DNA of 64,000 nt, taken from an uncultured Oscillospiraceae bacterium (GTDB taxonomy: Bacteria > Bacillota > Clostridia > Oscillospirales > Oscillospiraceae). Made by a program: the position numbers and the translations under genes. The stretch is taken from the NCBI GenBank assembly GCA_934622035.1, contig CAKTVG010000001.1, positions 62,001 to 126,000 of the forward strand, in the 5' to 3' direction. Positions 40,416 through 52,197 of the stretch are shown here, piece by piece; the stretch's first letter is position 1, and every line of letters starts with the position of its first letter. Under the pieces are notes generated by a model that was not told the origin of the DNA, did not search any database, and saw only the letters and a program-made list of their open reading frames with translations.

Positions 40416-42662
40416 TTACGCCGGGGCGACGGTAATGGTGACCGTGAAAATACCGGACTGATACTCCGCCGTTTCCGCGGCGGTGACGGTGATCACGCAG
40501 GTACCAGCGCCGGTGACGCTAACGGTGCCGTCTGCGCTGACCGCAGCGACCGCGCCGTCGGAGCTTTCATAGGACAGTGCCGCGCCGCCCAGCGCCGCCA
40601 CGTCCAGCCGGAAGGGCGCGTCGCCCACGGTGCAGGCGTAGGCTGCCGTGCCGGACAGGCTCTGCGCCCGGCGCACGACCTGCACACTGACCTTCTTCAC
40701 GGAAGCCGCATAGGTATCCGTCTCCGGGGAGGTGATCGTGATCTCGCAGACGCCGCAGCCCACGGCAGTGACGCTGCCGTCCGCGCCGACCGCCGCGACC
40801 GATTCATCGGAGCTTTCATAGCGCAGCGTTCCGCCGGTGAGGCAGGAGGCATTCAGCACAGCCGACGCACCGGGGTTCAGAATCAGCGTGCCGGAGGCAG
40901 TGATGGCGTTTTCCGTCTTCTGGACGGTAATGCGGATCTCCTTTTTGGAGTTGATATAGGTGACCGTGCCCTCGGATTCCACGGTGATGACGCAGGAGCC
41001 GAGGCCGACGGGCGTGACCGTGCCGTCGGCGGAGACGGTGCACACGGCGTTGTTGCTGGAGGAATAGCGGCTGACCGGCGCATTGCCGCTGGGGCGGATG
41101 TCCAGCCGGAAGGGCGCGGCGTCCGGTGCGAGGACATAGCTGTCCTTGCCGGTCCAGACCTGCTCGCGGCCCTCGACGGAGGTGATGCCGCCGTAGACCA
41201 CGACGTGCGTGCCGACGCTGACGTTCTGGAAGAAGGTCATGGCTGCCGCATGCGGCATGTTGATGCAGCCGTGGCTGCCGAGGTAGAGATACCGCGTGCC
41301 GCCGAAGATGCTGTGCCACGAGCAGTCGTGCAGGCCGATGCCGCCGTTGAAGGGCATGAACATATCCACCCAGACGCGGTAGCCGGGGCCGGAGAGATAG
41401 CGGTTGGTGTCCTTGCTCTTGATGGTGTAAACGCCGGTGGGCGTCCAGTTGTCATAGTAGACGTTGCCGGAGATGATGGGCGTGGAGCAGATCAGCGCGC
41501 CGTCCTTGTAGCAATAGGCCATCTGGCTGTCGAGGTCGAGCTCGACGTAGTTTCCGCCGAAATCCACCGTGCCGCTTGTCTTTACGGGCGCATAGTAGGG
41601 CGCAGTGCGGCTGCCGCCCCGGCGGTTTTGCAGGCAGGAGAGCAGGTCGGAGTACAGCGCGTCCGTGTTGACGGACTGCCCGCCGCCGTACATATTGACG
41701 TCGATCAGGGAGCCGTAGGTCGTTTTGAATTTCACGGGCGAGCCGCCGACGGAGTGCGCGTTTGCCAGACGGCTGCAATAGGCGGAGATGGACTCGGTGT
41801 CCAGCGCGACGCTGAGGCCGTCCGGCTGGATCAGCAGCCATTGGGCGATCAGGCCTCTGCCGATGGCTTCGTGCGAGGTTTCCTTGCCCTCCGGGGTAAA
41901 GCTGTAGTCCAGAGAAACGGCAAGATAGGCGTTGGCCTCGTCGATCGCGGCGGCAAGCGCCTCGTTGCCCTCGGCCTTTTCGCCCTCGGTCTGCTGTGTC
42001 TCGGAGCTTACCTTGACCTCCGGCGCAAGCCTGCAGGCGGCTTCGCAGATTTCCTGCACTGCCTTGTCATAGAGAACCGTGACGCCAGACGCGCCGTCCG
42101 CGCCGGTGAAGACACCATTCTCCGCGTCGTAAACCAGGTGCGCACGCGTGGGGTCGTCGAGAAGGAGCACCGGCTCGGCCGGCTCTGAAGACTCCGAGGG
42201 TTCTGCCGGCTCAGACGACTCAGACGGCTCAGACGGTTCGGCCTTCGCCGCATCGCGGGCAGTCAGAAGGGCCGCCGGGAGCGCCTCCGGAGCTTTGATC
42301 TCATAGAGCGCCGGAAGCTCGAAGCGCAGCTGCTCCCGTGCCGCATCCTGCTGTGCCAGGAGCGCGGCAAGGTCGGTGGAATCTATGTAGGAAAGGCCGA
42401 GCTGCGCGGATTTCATCGGGAAGGTCACGCCGTCGAGCGTGACGCTGAGGGTATAGTCCTCACAGGCCTTTTTCAGCTGCTGCGCCGCCTCCTCCGGGGT
42501 TTTCCCGGAAAGCTCCGCGCCGTTGAGCGTCGTGCCCGGCAGAAAGGCCGTCAGCGCCTCCGGGGCAGGCGGCTCCGTCGCGGCAGGTTCGGCTTTACAG
42601 GCGCACAGCAGCAAAACGAACAGGAACAGGAACGTCAAAATCGGTATGTTTCTCTTCTGCAT
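40416..42662 (-). CDS. L,D-transpeptidase lipoprotein with C-terminal Ig-like repeats
   Basis: ATG 42662 follows GGAGG; the 748-residue product has a signal peptide with lipobox LCAC (Cys22). Residues 60-330 resemble the peptidoglycan-binding/VanW-like N-terminal domain of clostridial YkuD proteins, with an acidic Ser/Glu/Pro run in the middle. The YkuD catalytic domain follows, with the active-site Cys466 in SHGCINM and upstream His in GGIGLHDCSWH. The last 230 residues contain three Big_2-like repeats (YSSSNNAVCTVSADGTVTPV, YESSDESVAAVGADGSVTAV, YESSDGAVAAVSADGTVSVT). It should form 3-3 cross-links in peptidoglycan. Confidence 0.92.
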   Translation of the reverse strand: MQKRNIPILTFLFLFVLLLCACKAEPAATEPPAPEALTAFLPGTTLNGAELSGKTPEEAAQQLKKACEDYTLSVTLDGVTFPMKSAQLGLSYIDSTDLAALLAQQDAAREQLRFELPALYEIKAPEALPAALLTARDAAKAEPSEPSESSEPAEPSESSEPAEPVLLLDDPTRAHLVYDAENGVFTGADGASGVTVLYDKAVQEICEAACRLAPEVKVSSETQQTEGEKAEGNEALAAAIDEANAYLAVSLDYSFTPEGKETSHEAIGRGLIAQWLLIQPDGLSVALDTESISAYCSRLANAHSVGGSPVKFKTTYGSLIDVNMYGGGQSVNTDALYSDLLSCLQNRRGGSRTAPYYAPVKTSGTVDFGGNYVELDLDSQMAYCYKDGALICSTPIISGNVYYDNWTPTGVYTIKSKDTNRYLSGPGYRVWVDMFMPFNGGIGLHDCSWHSIFGGTRYLYLGSHGCINMPHAAAMTFFQNVSVGTHVVVYGGITSVEGREQVWTGKDSYVLAPDAAPFRLDIRPSGNAPVSRYSSSNNAVCTVSADGTVTPVGLGSCVITVESEGTVTYINSKKEIRITVQKTENAITASGTLILNPGASAVLNASCLTGGTLRYESSDESVAAVGADGSVTAVGCGVCEITITSPETDTYAASVKKVSVQVVRRAQSLSGTAAYACTVGDAPFRLDVAALGGAALSYESSDGAVAAVSADGTVSVTGAGTCVITVTAAETAEYQSGIFTVTITVAPA

Positions 42663-42702
42663 CCCAGGGTCCTCCTCAGCGATTATTGACATTGATGGCA
42701 CC

Positions 42703-42731
42703 ATTATACTATAAATATAAAGCGGATGCAA
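42703..42731 (-). promoter_or_regulatory. promoter of the L,D-transpeptidase gene
   Basis: TTGCAT (42731-42726), a 17-base spacer and TATAAT (42708-42703) on the minus strand. Confidence 0.65.
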
Positions 42732-42762
42732 AGAGTATTTATGCGAAGTTTATAAAAATATA

Positions 42763-42785
42763 CCGTCACGGAATTTTCGTGACGG
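42763..42785 (-). terminator. terminator upstream of the transpeptidase promoter
   Basis: CCGTCACG (42763-42770) pairs with CGTGACGG (42778-42785); the minus strand continues TATATTTTTATAAAC. It should end the comM-thiI-cinA-like transcript. Confidence 0.7.
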
Positions 42786-42844
42786 CACAGATTGGCAGGT
42801 GTTCTCCCGGCGGTACGCAGGAACGACGCTTTGCGGGATACGCG

Positions 42845-42887
42845 GAAAATCAGAATCCATTCGTAGGGGAGCGGCTCTGCCGCACCC
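42845..42887 (+). repeat. intergenic GTAGGGG repeat, copy C
   Basis: It reads GAAAATCAGAA, ATTCGTAGGGG and TCTGCCGC in the same order as the minus strand of 25069-25112. Confidence 0.65.
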
Positions 42888-42915
42888 GTGTGCAGGAACC
42901 TACGATTTTGCGAAT

Positions 42916-43389
42916 TCAGGGACAGGTCAGGACCTGACACAGCAGCGTCAGCGCCTCGCGGCAGGCGGCGAGACGGTTTTCCGCGCGGTCGCCGGAAAGC
43001 GAAAGCTGCCGGATGGCGCAGCCGTCCTTCGATGCGCAGGCAATGTAAATTTCGCCGACCTGATGATTCTTTTCGTCCGTGCCGGGACCGGCGTTGCCGG
43101 TGGTGGACAGGGAAACATCGGCGTGCAGGCGTTCGCGCACGCCGCAAGCCATCTGTCCGGCGACCTCGGCGCAGACCGCGCCCTTTTCGTTCAACAGTGC
43201 GGCGTCCACGCCCAGAAGCGCTTCCTTCACGGCGTAGGCATAGGAGATCACGCCGCCGAGGTAGGCCGCGGAGCTGCCGGGGACGTCGGTCAGCAGCTTG
43301 CCGAGCAGGCCGCCCGTACAGCTCTCCGCCGTGGCGAGCGTCAGGCCTCTCTCCTTCAGCAGCGCGATGGCGCGGAACGCCTCATCCAT
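42916..43389 (-). CDS. CinA-like nicotinamide-nucleotide amidohydrolase (PncC domain)
   Basis: The 157-residue protein is the stand-alone amidohydrolase domain of CinA, which deamidates NMN to nicotinate mononucleotide. The signature LATAESCTGGLLGKLLTDVPGSS (about 16-38) has the catalytic Ser/Thr cluster, followed by GVISYAYAVK and STTGNAGPG. ATG 43389 overlaps the thiI stop by 8 bases, so the two are translationally coupled. The N-terminal COG1058 domain of full CinA is absent. Confidence 0.88.
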   Translation of the reverse strand: MDEAFRAIALLKERGLTLATAESCTGGLLGKLLTDVPGSSAAYLGGVISYAYAVKEALLGVDAALLNEKGAVCAEVAGQMACGVRERLHADVSLSTTGNAGPGTDEKNHQVGEIYIACASKDGCAIRQLSLSGDRAENRLAACREALTLLCQVLTCP

Positions 43390-44560
43390 CGTAGCGCACC
43401 TTGACCATCTCGGTGTTTTCCAGCGCACGGGCGATCAGACCCTCGAAGTCCAGCGTCCGGCAGGCATGGTCGACCTGACCCTTGGTGGGCTTGGTCTTGG
43501 GGTGGCGCGGGGTGAAGACGGTGCAACAGTCCTCGTAGGGCAGGATGGAGGTCTCCATCGTGCCGATCTTCCGTGCGAGGGTGACGATTTCCTCCTTGTC
43601 CATGCCGATGAGCGGCTGGAAGATCGGCAAATCGACGCAGGCGCCCGTGACGGCCATGGCCTCCATGGTCTGCGAGGCGACCTGACCCAGATTCTCGCCG
43701 GTGACGAGGCAGCCGCAGCCGTGGTCGCGGGCAATGCGCTCGGAGATCATCATCATAAAGCGGCGCATGATGAGCGTGAAGAATTCCTCGGGGCAGTTGT
43801 CGCGGATGGCTTCCTGAATTTCGGTGAAGCCGACGACATTGACCGTCATCCGGCCGCAGTAGCGCGTCATCAGGCGCGCAAGCTCCAGAACCTTGTCCTT
43901 TGCCAGCTCGCTGGTGTAGGGATAGGAGAAGAAATGCACGCACTCAAGCTCCACGCCGCGCTTGGCGATCATATAACCGGCGACGGGGGAGTCGATACCG
44001 CCGGAGAGCAGCACCATCGCGCGGCCGCCGACGCCCGTGGGCAGACCGCCGGCGCCCGGCTCTGCCGGGCCGTGGACATAGGCGGCGTGGTCGCGCACCT
44101 CCACATAGACCGTGTATTCCGGATGGTGCACGTCCACGCGCAGAGAAGGAATGGCCTCGGCGATGCGGCCGCCGATTTCCTGAGAGATGGCGATGGAGTT
44201 CAGCGGGAAGCGCTTGTCCGAACGCTTGGATTCAACCTTGAAGGAGGCGGCGCAGCGCAGATCGTCGCCGAGGTATTCCATGGCGGCGCGGTAGATGTCG
44301 TCCAGCTCCTTTTCGCAGGGGCGGCAGCGGCACAGGCTCACGACGCCGAAAATATAGTGGCAGGCGTCCCACGCGCCGTCGAGGTCACAGCTTTCGTCCT
44401 CCGGCTCGATGTAGACCGTGGACTGCACAATGTAGACGCGGAATTCTCCGAAGGGGCGCATCCGGCGGCGGACGTTCGTCTTCAGCCGGTTTTCAAACTG
44501 GAAGCGGTTGCCGCCCTTGAGGACGATCTCGCCAAGCTTCAGCAAAAACATTTCATTCAT
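43382..44560 (-). CDS. thiI: tRNA 4-thiouridine synthase ThiI
   Basis: ThiI adenylates U8 of tRNA and inserts sulfur. The 392 residues hold the ferredoxin-like and THUMP domains (1-165) and a PP-loop ATPase with SGGIDSPVAGY (about 187-197) and the TGENLGQVASQT segment. It lacks the C-terminal rhodanese domain of the E. coli enzyme, as is usual in Firmicutes, so sulfur must come through a partner cysteine desulfurase that I do not see here. It is between comM and the cinA-like gene with short gaps. Confidence 0.95.
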   Translation of the reverse strand: MNEMFLLKLGEIVLKGGNRFQFENRLKTNVRRRMRPFGEFRVYIVQSTVYIEPEDESCDLDGAWDACHYIFGVVSLCRCRPCEKELDDIYRAAMEYLGDDLRCAASFKVESKRSDKRFPLNSIAISQEIGGRIAEAIPSLRVDVHHPEYTVYVEVRDHAAYVHGPAEPGAGGLPTGVGGRAMVLLSGGIDSPVAGYMIAKRGVELECVHFFSYPYTSELAKDKVLELARLMTRYCGRMTVNVVGFTEIQEAIRDNCPEEFFTLIMRRFMMMISERIARDHGCGCLVTGENLGQVASQTMEAMAVTGACVDLPIFQPLIGMDKEEIVTLARKIGTMETSILPYEDCCTVFTPRHPKTKPTKGQVDHACRTLDFEGLIARALENTEMVKVRYDG

Positions 44561-44571
44561 ATTGGTATTCC

Positions 44572-46089
44572 TCAGTTCTGTGAAAATTGATAGGTGCGGT
44601 ATTGAATCGCCTCGGCGATGTGCTGCGGGCCGATGGCCTCGCTGCCGTCGAGGTCGGCAATGGTGCGCGCGACCTTGCGGATGCGGTCATAGCTGCGGGC
44701 GGTCAGACCCAGCGCGTCGAAGGCTTGACGCATCAGCTCTGCGCAGGCGTCGTCCAGCTCGCACCAGCGGCGCAGCTCCGGCGCCTGCATATTCGCGTTG
44801 CAGAGGCACCGGCTCTGCCCGAAGCGCTCGCGCTGTCTTGCGCGGGCGGCCTCCACGCGCTGCTTCACGGCGGCGGAGGACTCCGGCTCGGCGTGGCTGC
44901 GCAGCTCGTCAAAGTTCAGCGCCGGAACCTCGACGATGATGTCGATGCGGTCGAGCAGCGGGCCGGAAATGCGCGAAAGATAATTGTGCACGGACGATGG
45001 CGTGCAGGTGCAGCGCCCGGAGGGGTCGCCGTACCAGCCACAGCGGCAGGGGTTCATTGCACACACGAGCTGGAACTGGCAGGGGAAGCTCGCCGCGCCG
45101 CTGGCGCGGGAGATGGTCACGACGCCGTCCTCGAGCGGCTGGCGCATGACCTCCAGCGTTTCCTTGCGGAATTCCGGCAGCTCGTCGAGAAACAGCACGC
45201 CCTTGTGCGCCAGGGAAATTTCGCCGGGGCGGGGAACCGTGCCGCCGCCCGTGAGTCCGGCGGAGGAAATGGTGTGGTGCGGGCTGCGGAAGGGACGGCG
45301 GGAGACGAGCGGCGCGTCGGCGGACAGAAGCCCCATGACGGAGTGAATCTGCGTGACCTCGAGCGCCTCCTCGCGGGTCATGTCCGGCAGAATGGAGGGC
45401 AGGCGCCGCGTGAGCATGCTTTTGCCGGAACCGGGAGGGCCGACCAGCAGCACGTTGTGCGCGCCCGCCGCGGCGATTTCCAACGCCCGCTTGACATTTT
45501 CCTGCCCCTTGACATCACGGAAATCCGGCAGGGCGGTGTCGTCCATGACCGGCTCCCAGACCGGCTCCGGCGCGATGGGCGCTTCGCCGTTCAGGTGCAG
45601 GACGAGCTGGCGCACGTCCGTGACGGGGAAGACCGTGATGCCTCCGGCGAGCGTCGCCTCCCGCGCGTTCGCAGCGGGGACATAGAGCGCCCGGAAGCCT
45701 GCCTGCCGCGCGGCAATGGCCATGGGCAGCACGCCGTTGACCGGCCGCAGCTTTCCCTCCAGGCTCAATTCGCCCAGAAAGGCGCTCGGCTCCTTCGGCA
45801 GGCGGCAGAGCTCCGTGGCCGATAAAATGCCCAGAAGGATCGGCAGGTCGTAGAGCGTGCCGCTCTTGCGGGTGTTGGCAGGCGCGAGGTTGAGCGTGAT
45901 GCGGCTGACGGGGAATTTGAAGCCGCTGTTTTTCACGGCGGCGCGGACGCGCTCGCGCGCTTCCTTCACCGCCGCGTCCGGCAGACCGACGATCTCAAAG
46001 GCCGGAAGGCCGTTTGTGATAAAGCACTCCACGCAGACAGGATAGCCGCTGATGCCGTTGAGCCCCAGCGAATCCACGCGACTGATCAT
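44572..46089 (-). CDS. comM: YifB/ComM-family Mg-chelatase-like AAA+ ATPase
   Basis: The 505-residue protein begins at ATG 46089 behind GGAGGAGG. Residues 1-170 are the Lon-protease-like ChlI domain, residues 190-400 the Mg_chelatase AAA+ core with Walker A GPPGSGKS and Walker B LFLDELPEF, and the C-terminal domain includes YDRIRKVARTIADLDG. ComM acts as a branch-migration helicase during natural transformation in Gram-negatives; in Clostridia the role is less clear. It starts the operon with thiI and the cinA-like gene. Confidence 0.92.
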   Translation of the reverse strand: MISRVDSLGLNGISGYPVCVECFITNGLPAFEIVGLPDAAVKEARERVRAAVKNSGFKFPVSRITLNLAPANTRKSGTLYDLPILLGILSATELCRLPKEPSAFLGELSLEGKLRPVNGVLPMAIAARQAGFRALYVPAANAREATLAGGITVFPVTDVRQLVLHLNGEAPIAPEPVWEPVMDDTALPDFRDVKGQENVKRALEIAAAGAHNVLLVGPPGSGKSMLTRRLPSILPDMTREEALEVTQIHSVMGLLSADAPLVSRRPFRSPHHTISSAGLTGGGTVPRPGEISLAHKGVLFLDELPEFRKETLEVMRQPLEDGVVTISRASGAASFPCQFQLVCAMNPCRCGWYGDPSGRCTCTPSSVHNYLSRISGPLLDRIDIIVEVPALNFDELRSHAEPESSAAVKQRVEAARARQRERFGQSRCLCNANMQAPELRRWCELDDACAELMRQAFDALGLTARSYDRIRKVARTIADLDGSEAIGPQHIAEAIQYRTYQFSQN

Positions 46090-46119
46090 AGAACCTCCTC
46101 CATTCGCCCTTTTTCCTTT

Positions 46120-46148
46120 ATCATACAGCATTTGACGCGGAATTACAA
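46120..46148 (-). promoter_or_regulatory. promoter of comM-thiI-cinA-like
   Basis: TTGTAA (46148-46143), a 17-base spacer and TATGAT (46125-46120) on the minus strand. Confidence 0.6.
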
Positions 46149-46222
46149 ATCCTTTTCACAAAAAATACCGGAGGAATTTCCCGCAATTTCCGCAAATTGT
46201 GCGGACAGCCGCGTTTTTCTGA

Positions 46223-46251
46223 TTTACAAATCGGGCAAAAGGTGTTAGAAT
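46223..46251 (+). promoter_or_regulatory. promoter of the PFOR gene
   Basis: TTTACA (46223-46228), a 17-base spacer and TAGAAT (46246-46251). An inverted repeat CAATTT-N4-AAATTG lies just upstream at 46184-46199. Confidence 0.7.
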
Positions 46252-46288
46252 GAAACTGTATGAAATAAATACTCAGGAGGTATTCATT

Positions 46289-49948
<3,660 letters not shown>

Positions 49949-49979
49949 GTTCCGATTCTGAATCAGAGATAAAAATAAG

Positions 49980-50011
49980 ACGGCCACAGCAGGAATTCCT
50001 GCTGTGGCCGT
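49980..50011. terminator. bidirectional terminator after PFOR
   Basis: A perfect 32-base palindrome (49980-49995 with 49996-50011) is followed by TTTTG on the plus strand, AAAAATAAG preceding. It lies between two convergent genes. Confidence 0.85.
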
Positions 50012-50015
50012 TTTG

Positions 50016-50891
50016 TCATTGTATTTGGAGGGATTGATATGCCTGCCCCGCCCCCAATTCTTCCGGAGTGGCGTCGAACAGCGCGAAGAGCTGCGCGGCT
50101 TCCTCCTCGTTCATGCCCAGGTACTCGACGACCTTCCAGAGCAGATCCTGCCTGCGGATCGTGACCTGCTCCGACGGCAGGCGATCCTTCAGCGCCTGCA
50201 TGGCAGCCAGCGCGGCGGGGTATCCGTCGCGGAATTGGCCGCTGGAAAAGCCGTAATGCCTGCCGTCGGCCATGGTCAGGCGAATTTCAAAGGCCGCGCC
50301 GCTGCGGCCGAGGACGCGGGCGCGGTAGGCGCTCAGTTGAATCGCAGCGATTTCTTCGACATCGTACTCCAGGCTCAGGAGGTTCAGGGCGTTGTAATCC
50401 TGCACGCGGTAATCCTCCGTGAGGGTGTTGTGCCCGAAGAGGCTCAGCGCACCGAGGAGCAGCGCGGCGGCTGCCGCGCCAAGCCAGAGCCGCCGCAGGA
50501 AGCGGCCCAGCGCCTTTTGACTTTTCCGTTCATAAAGCGCCGGCTTGTTTTTGGCAAACCGGGGATAGATCTCCGGGTTCCATGGCGCATGGCCATAGCG
50601 GATGGCTTTGTTTCCGAACAGAGGCTTCTTGTTGGCCAGGGCGCCGGAGAGCGGGATCACGGCGCTGAGCACAAAGAAAAACAGGGGAACCAGAAAGAGC
50701 AGGTTGCTTGCGTGGGATTCGGAGGCGATGACCGCCGGATCCCGAAGAGCAAACCATTCCAGAAACAGAGTATAGCAAAAAATAAGCCCCATCCCTGCCA
50801 AAAGGGTCAGAAAAAGCAGAGCGCTGTAAATCCCCTTGTCCAGTACGGAAAGGGGCGGCGCGGGGAGCTTTCTTTTTCGTTTTCGGCTCAT
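50016..50891 (-). CDS. membrane protein of unknown function
   Basis: ATG 50891 follows GAGGTGA; the protein is 291 residues. After a basic start (MSRKRKRK) there are two close helices (about 18-40 and 60-85), a cytoplasmic stretch (APWNPEIYPRFAKNKPALYE) and a third helix (about 135-155). The last 130 residues look like a soluble extracytoplasmic domain with VEEIAAIQLSAYR. I do not recognise the family. It is convergent with PFOR and divergent from the DUF4317 gene. Confidence 0.7.
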   Translation of the reverse strand: MSRKRKRKLPAPPLSVLDKGIYSALLFLTLLAGMGLIFCYTLFLEWFALRDPAVIASESHASNLLFLVPLFFFVLSAVIPLSGALANKKPLFGNKAIRYGHAPWNPEIYPRFAKNKPALYERKSQKALGRFLRRLWLGAAAAALLLGALSLFGHNTLTEDYRVQDYNALNLLSLEYDVEEIAAIQLSAYRARVLGRSGAAFEIRLTMADGRHYGFSSGQFRDGYPAALAAMQALKDRLPSEQVTIRRQDLLWKVVEYLGMNEEEAAQLFALFDATPEELGAGQAYQSLQIQ

Positions 50892-50910
50892 TGCAGTCAC
50901 CTCTGCCCTC

Positions 50911-50939
50911 AGTATACCGGATGCAGGAGAAAATTGCAA
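50911..50939 (-). promoter_or_regulatory. promoter of the membrane protein gene
   Basis: TTGCAA (50939-50934), a 17-base spacer and TATACT (50916-50911) on the minus strand; back-to-back with the next promoter. Confidence 0.65.
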
Positions 50940-50942
50940 GGC

Positions 50943-50971
50943 TTGCCATTGCGCCGGGCGCGTGCTATAAT
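50943..50971 (+). promoter_or_regulatory. promoter of the DUF4317 gene
   Basis: TTGCCA (50943-50948), a 17-base spacer and TATAAT (50966-50971). Only 3 bases separate its -35 from the divergent -35. Confidence 0.7.
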
Positions 50972-51003
50972 CGTTGCAATCAGAATCACGAAAGGACAAG
51001 CGT

Positions 51004-52143
51004 ATGAATCAAAAGGAACTCAACGAGCTGCGCCGCCGCTTCAAGCTCGATCATAACAGCATCAGCCGCGTCTACGGCTGCTATGTCAACGGCAACCGTG
51101 AGATCATCTCCCGCATGGACGCCTCCCTCGGCCTGATGACGCAGGAGGAGCAGGAGATGTACCTCGGCCTTCTGAAAAAATCCCTCTCCGGCTCGCTGGG
51201 CCGGAACCTGATCGATATCGTCTTCTCCACCCAGCAGGTGGCCGGGAGCGAGGAGCACCGGCTGCTGCAAACGCTGCGGCAGTCCTCCCTGCAAAATGCC
51301 GCCGCGCGCGAGGCGCTTTACCGCAAGATCATCGATGCCATCGACATGCAGGACAGAAACTACCTCATTCTGCTGGCCGCGGACACCTATGACGTGCCGC
51401 ACAAGGGCAGCGACGACGAGGTGCAGGCAGACGCCTCCGACCGGGTGTTCCAGTATTTCCTGTGCAGCATCTGCCCGGTAAAGGACCCGGAGATGGAGCT
51501 GCGCTATTCCAATGAGCAGAAGGAATTCCACAGCGCCTCCACGGGCCACATCGCCCTTGCGCCGGAGCTGGGATTCCTGTTCCCGGCGTTCGACGACCGT
51601 GCGGCGAACATCTATAATGCCCTGTTTTACAGCAAAAACGCCGCGCTGCTGCATCAGGAGGTGATCGACGCGGTCTTCTGCGTGGAGCCGCCGATGTCCG
51701 CCGAGGAGCAGAAAAACGTTTTCAGCACTGCGCTTGGCGACACCTTGCAGGAGGATTGCAGCTACGACGTCGTGCAGTCGGTGCATGAGCAGCTCCGCGG
51801 CCGCATCGAGGAGCACAAGGAGAGCAAGGACCCAGAGCCGTTGGAGCTGAGCGTGCAGGAGGTGGGCGAGATCCTCGCCGGCAGCGGCGTGCCCGGCGAG
51901 AAGGTCGAGGCCTTCCGTGCCGAGTGCCGCAGGCAGTACGGCGAGCAGGCCGCGCTGAACCCGAAAAACATCATTGAAAGCAAAAAGTTCCAGGTCAACA
52001 CGCCGGAGGTCAAAATCTCCGTTGCACCGGAATTCAGCTACATGGTCGAAACGCGCGTCATCGACGGGCGGAAATATCTGCTTATCCCCGCCGACGAGGG
52101 CGTCGAGGTCAACGGGATCAACGTGAGCATTGCCAAGGAATAA
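51004..52143 (+). CDS. DUF4317 family protein
   Basis: The 379-residue cytoplasmic protein matches the clostridial DUF4317 family from memory: MNQKELNELRRRFKLDHNSI, then RVYGCYVNGNREII, LSGSLGRNLIDIVFSTQQV and YDVPHKGSDDE. ATG 51004 follows GAAAGGA. No catalytic motif is evident. The family is widespread in gut Clostridia but has no assigned role known to me. A strong terminator follows the stop. Confidence 0.88.
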   Translation: MNQKELNELRRRFKLDHNSISRVYGCYVNGNREIISRMDASLGLMTQEEQEMYLGLLKKSLSGSLGRNLIDIVFSTQQVAGSEEHRLLQTLRQSSLQNAAAREALYRKIIDAIDMQDRNYLILLAADTYDVPHKGSDDEVQADASDRVFQYFLCSICPVKDPEMELRYSNEQKEFHSASTGHIALAPELGFLFPAFDDRAANIYNALFYSKNAALLHQEVIDAVFCVEPPMSAEEQKNVFSTALGDTLQEDCSYDVVQSVHEQLRGRIEEHKESKDPEPLELSVQEVGEILAGSGVPGEKVEAFRAECRRQYGEQAALNPKNIIESKKFQVNTPEVKISVAPEFSYMVETRVIDGRKYLLIPADEGVEVNGINVSIAKE

Positions 52144-52149
52144 ACAAAC

Positions 52150-52183
52150 AACCGGCAGCCTTCTTTTCGGAAGGCTGCCGGTT
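52150..52183. terminator. bidirectional terminator between DUF4317 and LRR genes
   Basis: A perfect 14-bp stem (52150-52163 with 52170-52183) with a 6-base loop is followed by TTTGGTTT. Confidence 0.8.
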
Positions 52184-52197
52184 TGGTTTGCGTTAAG

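Noticed and set aside
46150..46222. A Rex (redox repressor) site before PFOR
   Set aside because: TTGTGAA occurs only as one half-site on the minus strand; the visible inverted repeat CAATTT-N4-AAATTG does not match the Rex consensus I recall.
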